Positions 17,859 through 26,476 of a stretch of 62,339 bases of DNA are shown here, piece after piece. Numbering within the stretch: the first letter of the stretch is position 1; each line of letters opens with the position of its first letter. The notes beneath the pieces are model-generated. The model searched no databases. It had not been told where the DNA came from and was given only the letters and a program-made list of their open reading frames with translations. The stretch is from NCBI GenBank assembly GCA_016874715.1, contig VGTK01000008.1, positions 1-62,339 of the forward strand, given 5' to 3'. Made by a program: the position numbers and the translations under genes. Source of the stretch: Deltaproteobacteria bacterium (GTDB lineage Bacteria > Desulfobacterota > Binatia > UBA12015).

Positions 17859-18370
17859 GCGCGGCGCTCGAGTCCCTCGGCGACCGTCTCTTTCAGGTCG
17901 CGTACGTCGTGCCGGATCTCGCTGCCGCCGAGCGCTTCTTCGCCGGCGCGCTCGGCGTGCGCCACTTCGAGCGCCTCGCCGGCGTCGAGCTCGGCGAGGG
18001 CTGCACGCACCGCGGCGCACGCGCCGACGCCACGCTCGACCTGGCGATCGGCTACGCGGGCGACACCCAGATCGAGCTCGTCTACCCGGCGCGCGGCGAC
18101 AGCATCCATCGCGAGTTCCTCGATGCGGGGCGGAGCGGGCTGCATCACCTCGGCTTTCTCGTCGACGACTTCGCCGGGACCACTGCGCGCCTGCGGGCGC
18201 AGGGCCTCGCCTGCGTCGCCGAAGGGCTGCTCGATACCGGCATGCGCGTCGAGTTCGCCTACTTCGACGCGACCGCTCGGGCGGGCTCCGTGTTCGAGAT
18301 CCTCGCCTTCGACGCCGCCGCGCACGCCTTCATGGACGAGATCCAGCAGAAGGGGAGGAGCCTCTCGTGA
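17855..18370 (+). CDS. VOC-superfamily (glyoxalase-fold) protein
   Basis: 171 residues with two beta-alpha-beta-beta-beta modules of the vicinal-oxygen-chelate fold: FQVAYVVPDLAAAERFFAGA near the start and GLHHLGFLVDDFAGTTARL in the middle, ending GSVFEILAFD. His, Glu and a second His at the module starts fit metal binding. Related enzymes are methylmalonyl-CoA epimerases, ring-cleaving dioxygenases and isomerases. The only start that avoids a long overlap is the TTG at 17855, forming a TTGA junction with the dehydrogenase stop, an unusual but coherent coupled start. The stop overlaps the next gene (GTGA). Confidence 0.8.
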   Translation: MSAALESLGDRLFQVAYVVPDLAAAERFFAGALGVRHFERLAGVELGEGCTHRGARADATLDLAIGYAGDTQIELVYPARGDSIHREFLDAGRSGLHHLGFLVDDFAGTTARLRAQGLACVAEGLLDTGMRVEFAYFDATARAGSVFEILAFDAAAHAFMDEIQQKGRSLS

Positions 18371-19365
18371 TCCGAGCCGAAGACGAGTACCTGCACCGCG
18401 CGCCCGACGTGGCGCAGGGGCTGTGGAGCGACAACTTCTGGCTGTCGATCTGCGACCGCGAAGCGGACGTGTTCGGCGTCAATCACGTCCACGCCAGCAC
18501 CAATCGCGGCTACGCGCGCTTCGGCACGATGCTGGTGATCGACGGGGTGCCGCAGCCCTGGGCGAACAAGGCGCCGCTCGCGGAGCGGGGGCGCTTCGCG
18601 CGCCTCACCGAAGGGCACATGACGTACACCGTGGTTCGCCCGCTGGAGGAGATCCGCGTCGAGTTCGACGGTCCGAAGTACGGCTTCGACCTGCGCTACA
18701 GCGGCCGCTTCCCGGTGTTCGACTACGCCGACTCGATCGGCGGCAACCCCCTTTCGGGCGCGATGTACTACGGCGGTCACTACGAGCAGGGACTGCACTG
18801 CCGCGGCGAGTTCGAGGTGCGTGGCGGCCCGCGCCCCGGACGTCGCGCCATCGACAGCTTCGCGCACCGGGATCATTCCTGGACGTTCCGCTTCAGCAGC
18901 GAGACCGCCTGGGACATCCCGCCGCTCGCGCCACCGGCGAGCCTCGGGCACTTCTGGCCGTCGATCCAGCTCGCGGACAGCCACCTGAACGCCTTCGGCT
19001 GGATGAACCCGGACTTTGCGCCGCCCATTCCCGGGGCGCCGCGCGTCGGCGGCTTCCTGTCGGATGCCCGCGGCAGCCGGCCGATCCGCGACTGCACCTG
19101 CGAGGTGCGTCTCGAGGCGGACGGCCGCTCGGCGATGAGCTTCCGCTACGCGTTCACGCTGCCCGACGGCGAGCGCATCCACGTGCGCACCGGCCGCAAG
19201 TACGCGCAGACCGTCAACGGTCTGATGCGTGGCGAGAACGACGCCGAGTGCACGATGGACTGCCACGAGGGGTTCTTCGACTTCGAGGTCGAGGAGACCG
19301 GCGAGCGCGGCTACGGCTGCGCCGAGTACTCGATCATGCCGCCCTCGCCGCGCTGGAGATACTGA
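18367..19365 (+). CDS. DUF7064/DUF7065-like beta-rich protein (paralogue 2)
   Basis: 332 residues, clearly paralogous to the gene at 13828. Shared landmarks are DREADVFGVNH, GRFPVFDYADSI, YYGGHYEQGLHC, IDSFAHRDHSW, GHFWPSIQLADSHLNAFGW, HVRTGRKYAQT and the closing FDFEVEETGERGYG. No signal peptide or catalytic nucleophile is apparent; the His-rich HRDHSW and HLNAFGW stretches are conserved in both copies. The GTG at 18367 overlaps the VOC stop and is preceded by GGGGAGGAG. Function unknown; two divergent copies in one operon may form a heteromer or act on sequential intermediates. Confidence 0.7.
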   Translation: MIRAEDEYLHRAPDVAQGLWSDNFWLSICDREADVFGVNHVHASTNRGYARFGTMLVIDGVPQPWANKAPLAERGRFARLTEGHMTYTVVRPLEEIRVEFDGPKYGFDLRYSGRFPVFDYADSIGGNPLSGAMYYGGHYEQGLHCRGEFEVRGGPRPGRRAIDSFAHRDHSWTFRFSSETAWDIPPLAPPASLGHFWPSIQLADSHLNAFGWMNPDFAPPIPGAPRVGGFLSDARGSRPIRDCTCEVRLEADGRSAMSFRYAFTLPDGERIHVRTGRKYAQTVNGLMRGENDAECTMDCHEGFFDFEVEETGERGYGCAEYSIMPPSPRWRY

Positions 19366-19372
19366 GGTGTCG

Positions 19373-20338
19373 ATGAGCTCCGAACGCATCCTCGCCATCG
19401 ACGTGATGAACCACCCGCCGGAGGCGAAGCGCAGCCTAGGCTCGGATCCGTTCCAGTACGAGGAGTTCAAGATCATGCTGCGCACGACCTTCAAGGCGAT
19501 GCGCAGCCCGAAGCCGGGTGCCGGGTCGGACGCGCCGCGCGGGGAGGCCGGCTCCGGCGCCAGCAGCGATGCGGCGCGCGGGCTTCTCACCGGGCACGAG
19601 TCGGTGGCCGAGCTGCTGCGCGACATGGACGAGCTCGGCTACTCGCACGTCGTGATCACGGCGACGAAGATGTGGTCGTACCGCTACCACCACAAGCTCA
19701 TCCTGGACTACGGCGTCGACGACGTCGGCGCACTCGTCGCCGAGGGCAAGGGCCGGATCGTCGGTGCTGCGAGCTACAACCCGTTTCGCATCGAGGAGAG
19801 CCTCGCCGAGGTCGAGAAGGGCGTCCGCAGCTACGGCTTCAAGTACGTCTGGTTTCATCCGCTGTCCTTCGGGCTCGCACCGAACGACCGCCGGTTCTAC
19901 CCGCTGTACGCCAAGTGCAACGAGCTCGACATCGCGGTCGGCATGCAGGTGGGGCAGTCCGCCGAGGTGCTGCCGTCGGACGTCGGCCGCCCGATGCTGG
20001 TCGACGACGTGGCGATCGACTTCCCGAACCTGCGCATCAACCTGTCGCACACGGGATGGCCGTGGATCGACGAGTGGTGCTCGATGCTGTGGCGTCATCC
20101 CAACGTCTACGGCGACATCTCGGCGTACTTCCCGCGCAGCCTCGACGAGCGGCAGGTGCGCTTCATGGACAGCTCGCGCGGGCGCGACAAGGTGCTCTTC
20201 GGCACCAACGGCCTCGGGCTCCGCGCCTGCGTCGAGCAGTTCCGCGCGCTGCCGATCAAGGAGGAGACGCAGCGACGCGTGCTGCGCGACAACGCGCTCG
20301 AGTTTCTGCGGCTCGACCCGGCCACGGTGAGTGCCTGA
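19373..20338 (+). CDS. amidohydrolase_2-like protein with altered metal ligands
   Basis: 321 residues with the TIM-barrel pattern of amidohydrolase-2 family decarboxylases/hydrolases: FHPLSFG (His162), INLSHTGWPWIDEW (His226) and the late LFGTNGLGL. Family members use a His-x-His or Glu-x-His at the end of strand 1 and an Asp in LFGSD/LFGTD. Here the first motif is DVMNH (Met12, His14) and the last is Asn279, so two metal or catalytic positions are changed. It may be a non-metal variant, a different catalyst or inactive. The ATG is chosen over the GTG six bases earlier because GAGG (19364-19367) is better spaced to it. The stop overlaps the next ATG. Confidence 0.8.
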   Translation: MSSERILAIDVMNHPPEAKRSLGSDPFQYEEFKIMLRTTFKAMRSPKPGAGSDAPRGEAGSGASSDAARGLLTGHESVAELLRDMDELGYSHVVITATKMWSYRYHHKLILDYGVDDVGALVAEGKGRIVGAASYNPFRIEESLAEVEKGVRSYGFKYVWFHPLSFGLAPNDRRFYPLYAKCNELDIAVGMQVGQSAEVLPSDVGRPMLVDDVAIDFPNLRINLSHTGWPWIDEWCSMLWRHPNVYGDISAYFPRSLDERQVRFMDSSRGRDKVLFGTNGLGLRACVEQFRALPIKEETQRRVLRDNALEFLRLDPATVSA

Positions 20339-21066
20339 TGGGCAAGCTCGACGGAAAGGTCGCGGTGGTCACCGGCGGCGGGACGGGCATCGGCCTCGCC
20401 ATCGCCGAGCGCTTCGCCGACGAGGGCGCGACGGTCGTCCTCGTCGGGCGTCGTCGCGATCGCCTCGAAGCGGCGGCGTCGAGGATCGGCCGTGGTGCGC
20501 GCGCCGTGCCGGCCGACGTCGGCGTCGAGGCGGAGGTGGCGGCCGTGTTCGCCGGCCTGCCGCGGGTCGACCTGCTGGTCACGTGCGCGGGTGGTGCGGT
20601 GTTCGGTGCCATCGACGAGCTGCCGCCGCGGGCCTGGCAGGAGCTCTTCCAGGGCCGCTTCTTCGGTCAGATGTTCGCCTGCCACCACGCCGTACCGCGC
20701 ATGCCTGCGGGGAGTGCCATCGTGCTCTGCTCGGGGATCGCCGATCGAGCGAACGTTCCGCTTTACAGCGGCGGCTCGGCGCTGTGCGGGGCCGTGAACG
20801 CGCTCGGGCGCAACCTGGCGGTCGAGCTGGCGCCGCGCGGCATCCGGGTGAACGTCCTCTCGCCCGGCCTGATCGAGGGTACCGCGATCGAGCCGAACCT
20901 GAGCGGCGAGCAGCTCGCAGAGTTCTGGCAGGACACGCTGCGGCGCATCCCGATGCATCGCGCGGGCAGCGTGGCTGACACCGCGGAGGCGGCGCTCTTT
21001 CTCGCGACCTGTGCCTACGCAAGCGGCCAGGTGCTCGAGCTGGACGGGGGATGGACCGCCACATGA
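20338..21066 (+). CDS. atypical SDR lacking the catalytic lysine
   Basis: 242-residue SDR-fold protein. The NAD(P) motif TGGGTGIG (12-19) and the C-terminal ASGQVLELDGGW signature are intact, and Ser132 and Tyr143 are at the expected places. The active-site Lys of Tyr-x3-Lys is Ser147 (YSGGSALC), and NNAG is replaced by TCAG (82-85). Loss of the lysine normally abolishes classical SDR chemistry, so this may bind a ligand or cofactor, partner another SDR, or use a different mechanism. The start overlaps the amidohydrolase stop by one base. It is the last gene before the TonB receptor. Confidence 0.85.
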   Translation: MGKLDGKVAVVTGGGTGIGLAIAERFADEGATVVLVGRRRDRLEAAASRIGRGARAVPADVGVEAEVAAVFAGLPRVDLLVTCAGGAVFGAIDELPPRAWQELFQGRFFGQMFACHHAVPRMPAGSAIVLCSGIADRANVPLYSGGSALCGAVNALGRNLAVELAPRGIRVNVLSPGLIEGTAIEPNLSGEQLAEFWQDTLRRIPMHRAGSVADTAEAALFLATCAYASGQVLELDGGWTAT

Positions 21067-21137
21067 GACGAATGCGACTTGCGCGGGAGCAAGGAGTGCC
21101 CCTAGGACGGAGATCCCACCGCATCAAGGAGATCTTC

Positions 21138-23747
21138 GTGAAGTCTTACGCCCGCCTCGCGATTCCCCGCCGCCCGCGTCATGCCCGCCTGGTCGCCGTG
21201 CGCGCAACGCTCGTGATCCTGGCCCTGACGCTCTGGGTGGGAGGTGCGGGCAGCGCGCGGGCGCAGGACGCGCCCCGCCCGACGCCGACGGCGGCGCGAT
21301 CGCCGTCGGGCGGTCCGACTGCCCAGCCTGCATCGACCCAGGCGGCCGACAAGCCGGGCGCCGCCGGCAAGGCCGCACCGCCACCGGCAGCCGGAGCCGA
21401 CGAGAAGGAGCCGCGTTCCTGGGATCAGCCGCAGGCGGGCGTGCTGCTGCTGCGTCCCGAGCTGCCCGATGCCGCGCAGAACGTGGAGGAGATCGTCGTC
21501 ACGGCGCAGCGGCGCTCGCAGAACATCCAGGACGTGCCGATCTCGATCACCGCGCTGACCTCGAGCTTCATCGAGGACTCGGGCTTGACCAACGTCCTCG
21601 ACATGTCGCAGTACACCCCCAACGTCCAGATCAACGCGGTGAACGATTCGCGTTCGACGGCGGTGCGAATCCGCGGTATCGGCAGCGACGGAAACAATGC
21701 GGGCATCGACCCGAGCGTCGGCGTGTTCATCGACGGCATCTTCCAGGGTCGCACGGGTGCTGCCTCGATCGTCGACCTCGTCGACATCGAGCGCATCGAG
21801 GTGCTGCGCGGTCCGCAGGGGACGCTCTTCGGCAAGAACACGGCGGCGGGTGCGATCAGCGTGGTGACCAAGAAGCCGGTACTCGACGTGTGGGAGGGAC
21901 TCATCGAGGGTGACGCCGGAAACTACGACAACCTCCAGGTGCGGGGCACGATCAATGCGCCCCTGATCGATGAAACGATGGCGCTGCGGCTCTCCGGATA
22001 CTGGGTGCAGCGCGACCCGTTCGACGTCAACCTCGCGGGTGGCGAAGGGCGCAACAACGGCGACCGCAACGGCTTCCGTCTGCAGACGCTGACCAACTTC
22101 ACGGACGACTTGCAGTTCACGTTCTGGACCGACTACGGCACCGAGCAGACCCTCTGCTGTGCCGCCGACATCATCACCTACGACGGCTACCCGAACCTCG
22201 ACGTCACGTTCCGGCCGATCGCCCTGCCGATTCCACCGGGCAGCCGCGTGGGCTTCCTCGAGACGCCCGACCGCCCGCTGCCCCCGGCCGATCCGTTCGA
22301 TCGCCAGGTGGACGTCAACGAGCAGACGACCAACGACGTGACGGTGTGGGGCGTCGCCGGCGAGCTCAACTACGACATCGGCGACTACGTGCTGACCTGG
22401 CTGAACGGCTACCGTCAGTTCAAGTCGTTCAGCGTGCTCGACGGCGACTTCTCGCGCTACGAGGCCGTGTTCAACTCGACCGACGAGAGCTTCGAGCAGG
22501 CGTCCTCCGAGCTCCGCCTCACCTCGCCCTACGGTGAGGATCTCGAGTACGTGGCCGGCGCCTACTTCTACTGGCAGAAGAACGACACCGTCGGGATGAC
22601 CGGCATCAGCCGTGACTGGCTCCTCGCGTCGCCGACCGTCGGCCCGCTGTTCACCGCTTCGGGGGACGAGCGCGGGCGCGTCATCAACACCGATACCAAC
22701 AGCTTCACGACGCAGAGCTATGCGCTCTTCGGGCAGGCGACGTACCGCTTCACCGATCAGTGGGCGCTGACCGTCGGCGTGCGTGGCAACTACGAGCGGA
22801 AGGCTCGCGTCGGGACCCAGATCTCGGGATTCAAGGTTCTCGACGCCGGCCCGTTCGGGCCGGATCAGGAGCTGGACGAGTCCCTGTCGGTGTTCAACCT
22901 GTCGCCGATGGGCTCGCTCCAGTACTACCCGGTACCCGAGATCAACTTTTTCGGGCGCATCGCGCGCGGCTTCAAGTCCGGCGGCTTCAACCAGCAGCGC
23001 ACGGCCGGCGCCCTGAACACGGAATTCGCCGACGAGGTGGCGACCGACTTCGAGGTCGGCCTCCGCAGCACCTGGCTCGACGGCATGGTGACGTTCAACG
23101 CCACCGGCTTCTACACCCTGTACGACAACTTCCAGTCGCAGGCGTTCGACGGCAACTCGTTCTCGGTCACGAACGCAGGCAGCCTGACCAGCTACGGCGT
23201 CGAGACCGACATGTTCTTCGTGCCGCACCCGATCCTCGTGTTCGGTCTGTCCACGGGATACAACGTCGCGAAGTACGACGACTTCGACAACGCACCGTGT
23301 ACTGCGGAGGATTCCTTCTTCGCGCGTATCGACGCGGGCAACGTCGCAGCACCGGTCGCCTGCACGCAGGACCTGAGCGGCAGGCCGCTCGACAACGCGC
23401 CACAGTGGACCGTCTCGACGTTCGCGCAGGTCACCTATCCGATCGGCAACCTGCCCGTGCTCGAGTGGCCGACCGACGCCTTCTATCGCGCGGAGTACAG
23501 CTACCGGGACCTCCTGTACTTGCAGCAGGACCTCGACCGGACACTGCGGCAGCCGCCGGTCAACCTGGTGAACATGCGCCTCGGGCTTCGCACCCAGGAC
23601 GAGGCGTGGGAGCTCACGATGTGGGTCAAGAACCTCACCGACGCGTCCTACGCGGTGGTCGGGTTCGACGTGCCGATCGTCAGTGGATACGCCGCGGTGG
23701 TCGCCCCGCCGCGAACGTTCGGCGCGACGCTGCGTTACCGATTCTGA
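21138..23747 (+). CDS. TonB-dependent outer-membrane receptor
   Basis: About 869 residues. The N-terminal signal sequence has a hydrophobic core (LVAVRATLVILALTLW) and a cleavage-like GSARAQ. A Pro/Ala-rich linker leads to a TonB-box-like EEIVVTAQRR, the plug domain (through VDIERIEVLRGPQGTLFGKN) and a 22-strand barrel ending in the terminal aromatic TFGATLRYRF. It belongs to the Pro-Ala linker, sphingomonad/Caulobacter-like receptor type used for bulky organic nutrients as well as siderophores. I chose the GTG at 21138 because AAGGAG lies seven bases upstream; longer starts overlap the preceding gene. Its place directly between the catabolic genes and the TonB motor suggests uptake of the pathway substrate. 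Confidence 0.92.
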   Translation: MKSYARLAIPRRPRHARLVAVRATLVILALTLWVGGAGSARAQDAPRPTPTAARSPSGGPTAQPASTQAADKPGAAGKAAPPPAAGADEKEPRSWDQPQAGVLLLRPELPDAAQNVEEIVVTAQRRSQNIQDVPISITALTSSFIEDSGLTNVLDMSQYTPNVQINAVNDSRSTAVRIRGIGSDGNNAGIDPSVGVFIDGIFQGRTGAASIVDLVDIERIEVLRGPQGTLFGKNTAAGAISVVTKKPVLDVWEGLIEGDAGNYDNLQVRGTINAPLIDETMALRLSGYWVQRDPFDVNLAGGEGRNNGDRNGFRLQTLTNFTDDLQFTFWTDYGTEQTLCCAADIITYDGYPNLDVTFRPIALPIPPGSRVGFLETPDRPLPPADPFDRQVDVNEQTTNDVTVWGVAGELNYDIGDYVLTWLNGYRQFKSFSVLDGDFSRYEAVFNSTDESFEQASSELRLTSPYGEDLEYVAGAYFYWQKNDTVGMTGISRDWLLASPTVGPLFTASGDERGRVINTDTNSFTTQSYALFGQATYRFTDQWALTVGVRGNYERKARVGTQISGFKVLDAGPFGPDQELDESLSVFNLSPMGSLQYYPVPEINFFGRIARGFKSGGFNQQRTAGALNTEFADEVATDFEVGLRSTWLDGMVTFNATGFYTLYDNFQSQAFDGNSFSVTNAGSLTSYGVETDMFFVPHPILVFGLSTGYNVAKYDDFDNAPCTAEDSFFARIDAGNVAAPVACTQDLSGRPLDNAPQWTVSTFAQVTYPIGNLPVLEWPTDAFYRAEYSYRDLLYLQQDLDRTLRQPPVNLVNMRLGLRTQDEAWELTMWVKNLTDASYAVVGFDVPIVSGYAAVVAPPRTFGATLRYRF

Positions 23748-23759
23748 GGGAGATCGAAG

Positions 23760-24584
23760 ATGACCTTGACGACACGGAAAGTGATGTCGCGGCGGCCGCG
23801 GCGCCGCGGCGCGCTGCTGGCGAGTGCCGCCGCATTGCTGCTGCTCCGAGGCCCGGTATGGGCGGCGCCCGCGGCGGAGGATCCGGAGAAGCTGCGCGGC
23901 CTGGTCGCCGACGATGCGGCCCTGCAGAAGGACTCCGCGGCCACCCAGGAGCGCATCGACGGCCTCGACGACGAGACGCAGAAGCTCCTCGCGGAGTACC
24001 GGCGCGTCAAGAACGAGACCGAGAGCATCCAGACGTACAGCGAGCAGATCGCGGCGCAGATCCCCTCGCAGGTCGAGGAGATGCAGCAGCTCGAGCGCCA
24101 GCTCCAGGAGGTCGAGGCGACGTCGCGCGACGTCCTGCCGCTGATGCAGCGCATGCTCGCGACGCTCCAGCAGTTCGTCGAGCTCGACCTGCCGTTCCTG
24201 CCGGAGGAGCGGAGGAAGCGCGTGAACACTCTGCTCGAGATGATGGACCGGGCGAACGTCTCGATCTCGGAGAAGTTCCGCCGGATCGTCGAGGCCTACC
24301 AGATCGAGATGGAGTACGGCCGGACGCTCGAGGCGCACGAGGGCAAGCTCGGCGAAGGCGACCAGGCGCGCACGGTGCAGTTCCTGCGGGTCGGCCGGGT
24401 CGCCCTCATGTACCAGACGCTGGACCAGAAGGAGACCGGCTACTGGGACGGCGAGAAGAAGGCCTGGGTGATCGACAACGACTACAAGTCGGCGTTCGCG
24501 AAGAACGTCGCGGTCGCGAAGAAGCTCGGTGCGCCGGATCTTCTCGTGGTGCCGGTGCCGGCACCGAAGGAGGTGGAGTCGTGA
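23760..24584 (+). CDS. DUF3450 periplasmic coiled-coil protein of a TonB system
   Basis: 274 residues. A signal peptide (core LLASAAALLLLRG, ending VWAAPA) is followed by a long coiled coil (about 45-125) and a helical C-terminal domain with PFLPEERRKRVNTLLEMMD and GKLGEGDQARTVQFLRVGRV. This is the DUF3450 family, which in proteobacteria heads gene sets with an extended MotA/TolQ-like protein, ExbB, ExbD, TonB and TPR proteins (the TtpC-type TonB system). The same order is present here. It probably acts in the periplasm to couple the motor to the receptor. The ATG follows AGGGAG. Confidence 0.9.
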   Translation: MTLTTRKVMSRRPRRRGALLASAAALLLLRGPVWAAPAAEDPEKLRGLVADDAALQKDSAATQERIDGLDDETQKLLAEYRRVKNETESIQTYSEQIAAQIPSQVEEMQQLERQLQEVEATSRDVLPLMQRMLATLQQFVELDLPFLPEERRKRVNTLLEMMDRANVSISEKFRRIVEAYQIEMEYGRTLEAHEGKLGEGDQARTVQFLRVGRVALMYQTLDQKETGYWDGEKKAWVIDNDYKSAFAKNVAVAKKLGAPDLLVVPVPAPKEVES

Positions 24585-25957
24585 TGCGCATCCTCTTCGG
24601 GGCGCTTCTCTTCGTGGCGGCGGTGTCGGGCGAGGCCTGGGCAGCGGATCCGGCACCGGCGGCGCGCTCGCTCGATCAGCTGCTGGAGATGGCGCGCCAG
24701 AGCCAGCAGACGCGGCGGGAGCTGGACAAGGAGCGCGAGCGGGAGTTTCTCGCCGACCGCAACCAACAGCAGGCCCTGCTCGAGAAGGCGAAGCAGGAGC
24801 TCGCGGCAGCCACGGCGAAGAGCCAGAAGCTGTCGGCGGACTTCGACGGCAACGAGATCAAGCTCAAGGAGCTCGAGACGCAGCTCAAGGCGCGCGAGGG
24901 CAACCTCGGCGAGCTCTTCGGCGTGACGCGCCAGGTGGCGCAGGACGTCTCGAGCGTGTCGCTGAACTCCCTGATCAGCGCGCGCCATCCGGAGCGCGAC
25001 GATTTTCTCGTCAAGCTCGCGAAGTCGAAGTCGCTGCCGGCCATCCCCGAGCTCGAGCAGCTCTGGTTCGAGATGCTGCGCGAGATGACCGAGACCGGCC
25101 GGGTGGCGCGCTACCAGAGCAAGGTCGTGACGGCCGAGGGCACGCCCGTCGACCGGGAGGTGGTCAGCATCGGCGGCTTCACGGCCATCGCAGGGTCCGA
25201 GTACCTGAGCTACCTGCCGAGCATGAAGCAGCTCGCGGTCCTGGCGCGGCAGCCGACGGACGAGCTGGTCGACATGGCGCGTGGCGTGACCGGTGCGACG
25301 TCGGGCTACGTGCCCTCGATCATCGACCCGGCGCGCGGTGCGCTGCTCGCCCTCTCGGTGCAGCGCCCCGGGTGGCTCGAGCGCATCAGCCACGGCGAGG
25401 CCGTCGGCTACGTGATCCTCGTCGTGGGAATCGTCGGGGCACTCTGTGCCGTGTTCCAGTTCTTCTACCTCTTCCGCGTGCGGCTCGCGGTGACGCGACA
25501 GCTGGGACGCCTCGAGGCGCCCACCGCCGACAACCCGCTGGGCCGCGTGCTGCGGAGCTTCAAGGGCGACCCCGCGCGCATCGAGGAGGACGCCGAGGTC
25601 GCCGAGCTGCGCATCTCCGAGGCGGTGCTGCGCGAGGTGCCGCGGCTCGAGCGCTTCCAGCCGTTCCTGCGTCTGGCGGTGGCGGCGGGCCCGCTGCTCG
25701 GGCTGGTCGGTACCGTCATCGGCATGATCATCACCTTCCAGAGCATCACCGAGTCGGGCTCGAGCGATCCCAAGCTGATGGCGCACGGCATCGGTCAGGC
25801 GATGATCGCGACCGTGCTCGGCCTCGGCATCGCGATCCCGCTCCTGTTCGCGAATGCCGGGCTGTCGTCGCTGTCGCGCTCGATCGTGCAGATCCTCGAC
25901 GAGCAGAGCACGGGCCTCCTCGCCGAGCACATCGAGACGAGGCAGCGTCGTGCTTGA
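24584..25957 (+). CDS. extended MotA/TolQ/ExbB protein (TtpC-like)
   Basis: 457 residues. After a signal peptide (to about residue 21) comes a periplasmic coiled coil (LDKEREREFLADRNQQQALL and on, about 45-115), a periplasmic domain, then three membrane segments, the first at about 265-285 (GYVILVVGIVGALCAVFQFF) and two in the ExbB-like part (AAGPLLGLVGTVIGMIITF; IGQAMIATVLGLGIAIPLLF). This layout is that of TtpC, the extra proton-channel-like subunit that links ExbB/D to TonB and the outer membrane. GTG (24581) and ATG (24584) starts share an AAGGAGG site; I chose ATG, overlapping the preceding stop by one base. Confidence 0.88.
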   Translation: MRILFGALLFVAAVSGEAWAADPAPAARSLDQLLEMARQSQQTRRELDKEREREFLADRNQQQALLEKAKQELAAATAKSQKLSADFDGNEIKLKELETQLKAREGNLGELFGVTRQVAQDVSSVSLNSLISARHPERDDFLVKLAKSKSLPAIPELEQLWFEMLREMTETGRVARYQSKVVTAEGTPVDREVVSIGGFTAIAGSEYLSYLPSMKQLAVLARQPTDELVDMARGVTGATSGYVPSIIDPARGALLALSVQRPGWLERISHGEAVGYVILVVGIVGALCAVFQFFYLFRVRLAVTRQLGRLEAPTADNPLGRVLRSFKGDPARIEEDAEVAELRISEAVLREVPRLERFQPFLRLAVAAGPLLGLVGTVIGMIITFQSITESGSSDPKLMAHGIGQAMIATVLGLGIAIPLLFANAGLSSLSRSIVQILDEQSTGLLAEHIETRQRRA

Positions 25958-26474
25958 GCGCATCCTCGCCCCGTACGCGGCCGTCGCGGCGCTCGTCGAC
26001 GAAGGCGGACCGTTCGTGTTCCTGATCTTCCTCTGCGGGCTCGTGCTCTGGACCCTGATCCTCGAGCGCTTCTGGTTCTTCTGGCGCGTGCTGCCCGGCG
26101 AGGCGTCGGCGATGCTCGCGGCGTGGAAGGCCCGCCCGGAACGCCGTAGCTGGTGCGCGCGCCAGATCCGGCAGGCCATGATCTCGCGCCTCAACGCCGC
26201 GATGACCGCCGGCTTCCCGCTCCTGAAGACGCTGGTGCCGATGGCGCCCCTGCTCGGCCTGGTCGGGACGGTGAGCGGCATGCTCGAGGTGTTCGACTCG
26301 ATGGCGATGCGCGGCTCGGCGGACGCGCGCACCATGGCGAGCGGCGTCTCGCACGCGATGATCTGCACCATGACCGGCCTCGCCGTCAGCGTCACCGGGC
26401 TCTACCCGGTGTACTACTTCCAGTCGCGGGCACGTCGTGAGACCGAGCTGCTCGCGGATCACTTCGAGGTCTGA
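25950..26474 (+). CDS. exbB: ExbB/TolQ-type proton channel subunit
   Basis: 174-residue integral membrane protein with three predicted transmembrane helices. The first (PFVFLIFLCGLVLWTLILER) is N-terminal; the second and third carry the MotA/TolQ/ExbB signature (LKTLVPMAPLLGLVGTVSGM and MICTMTGLAVSVTGLYPVY). Five of these form the pentameric channel around an ExbD dimer. It is shorter than E. coli ExbB, as is usual for the ExbB2 type in TtpC systems. The GTG start at 25950 overlaps the previous gene by eight bases. Confidence 0.9.
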   Translation: MLERILAPYAAVAALVDEGGPFVFLIFLCGLVLWTLILERFWFFWRVLPGEASAMLAAWKARPERRSWCARQIRQAMISRLNAAMTAGFPLLKTLVPMAPLLGLVGTVSGMLEVFDSMAMRGSADARTMASGVSHAMICTMTGLAVSVTGLYPVYYFQSRARRETELLADHFEV

Positions 26475-26476
26475 CC

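Noticed and set aside
21102..24656. 1184-residue minus-strand open frame opposite the TonB receptor
   Set aside because: Composition is Arg/His/Glu/Val-rich without any domain; the opposite strand is a clear receptor and DUF3450 gene. It is a GC-rich shadow frame.
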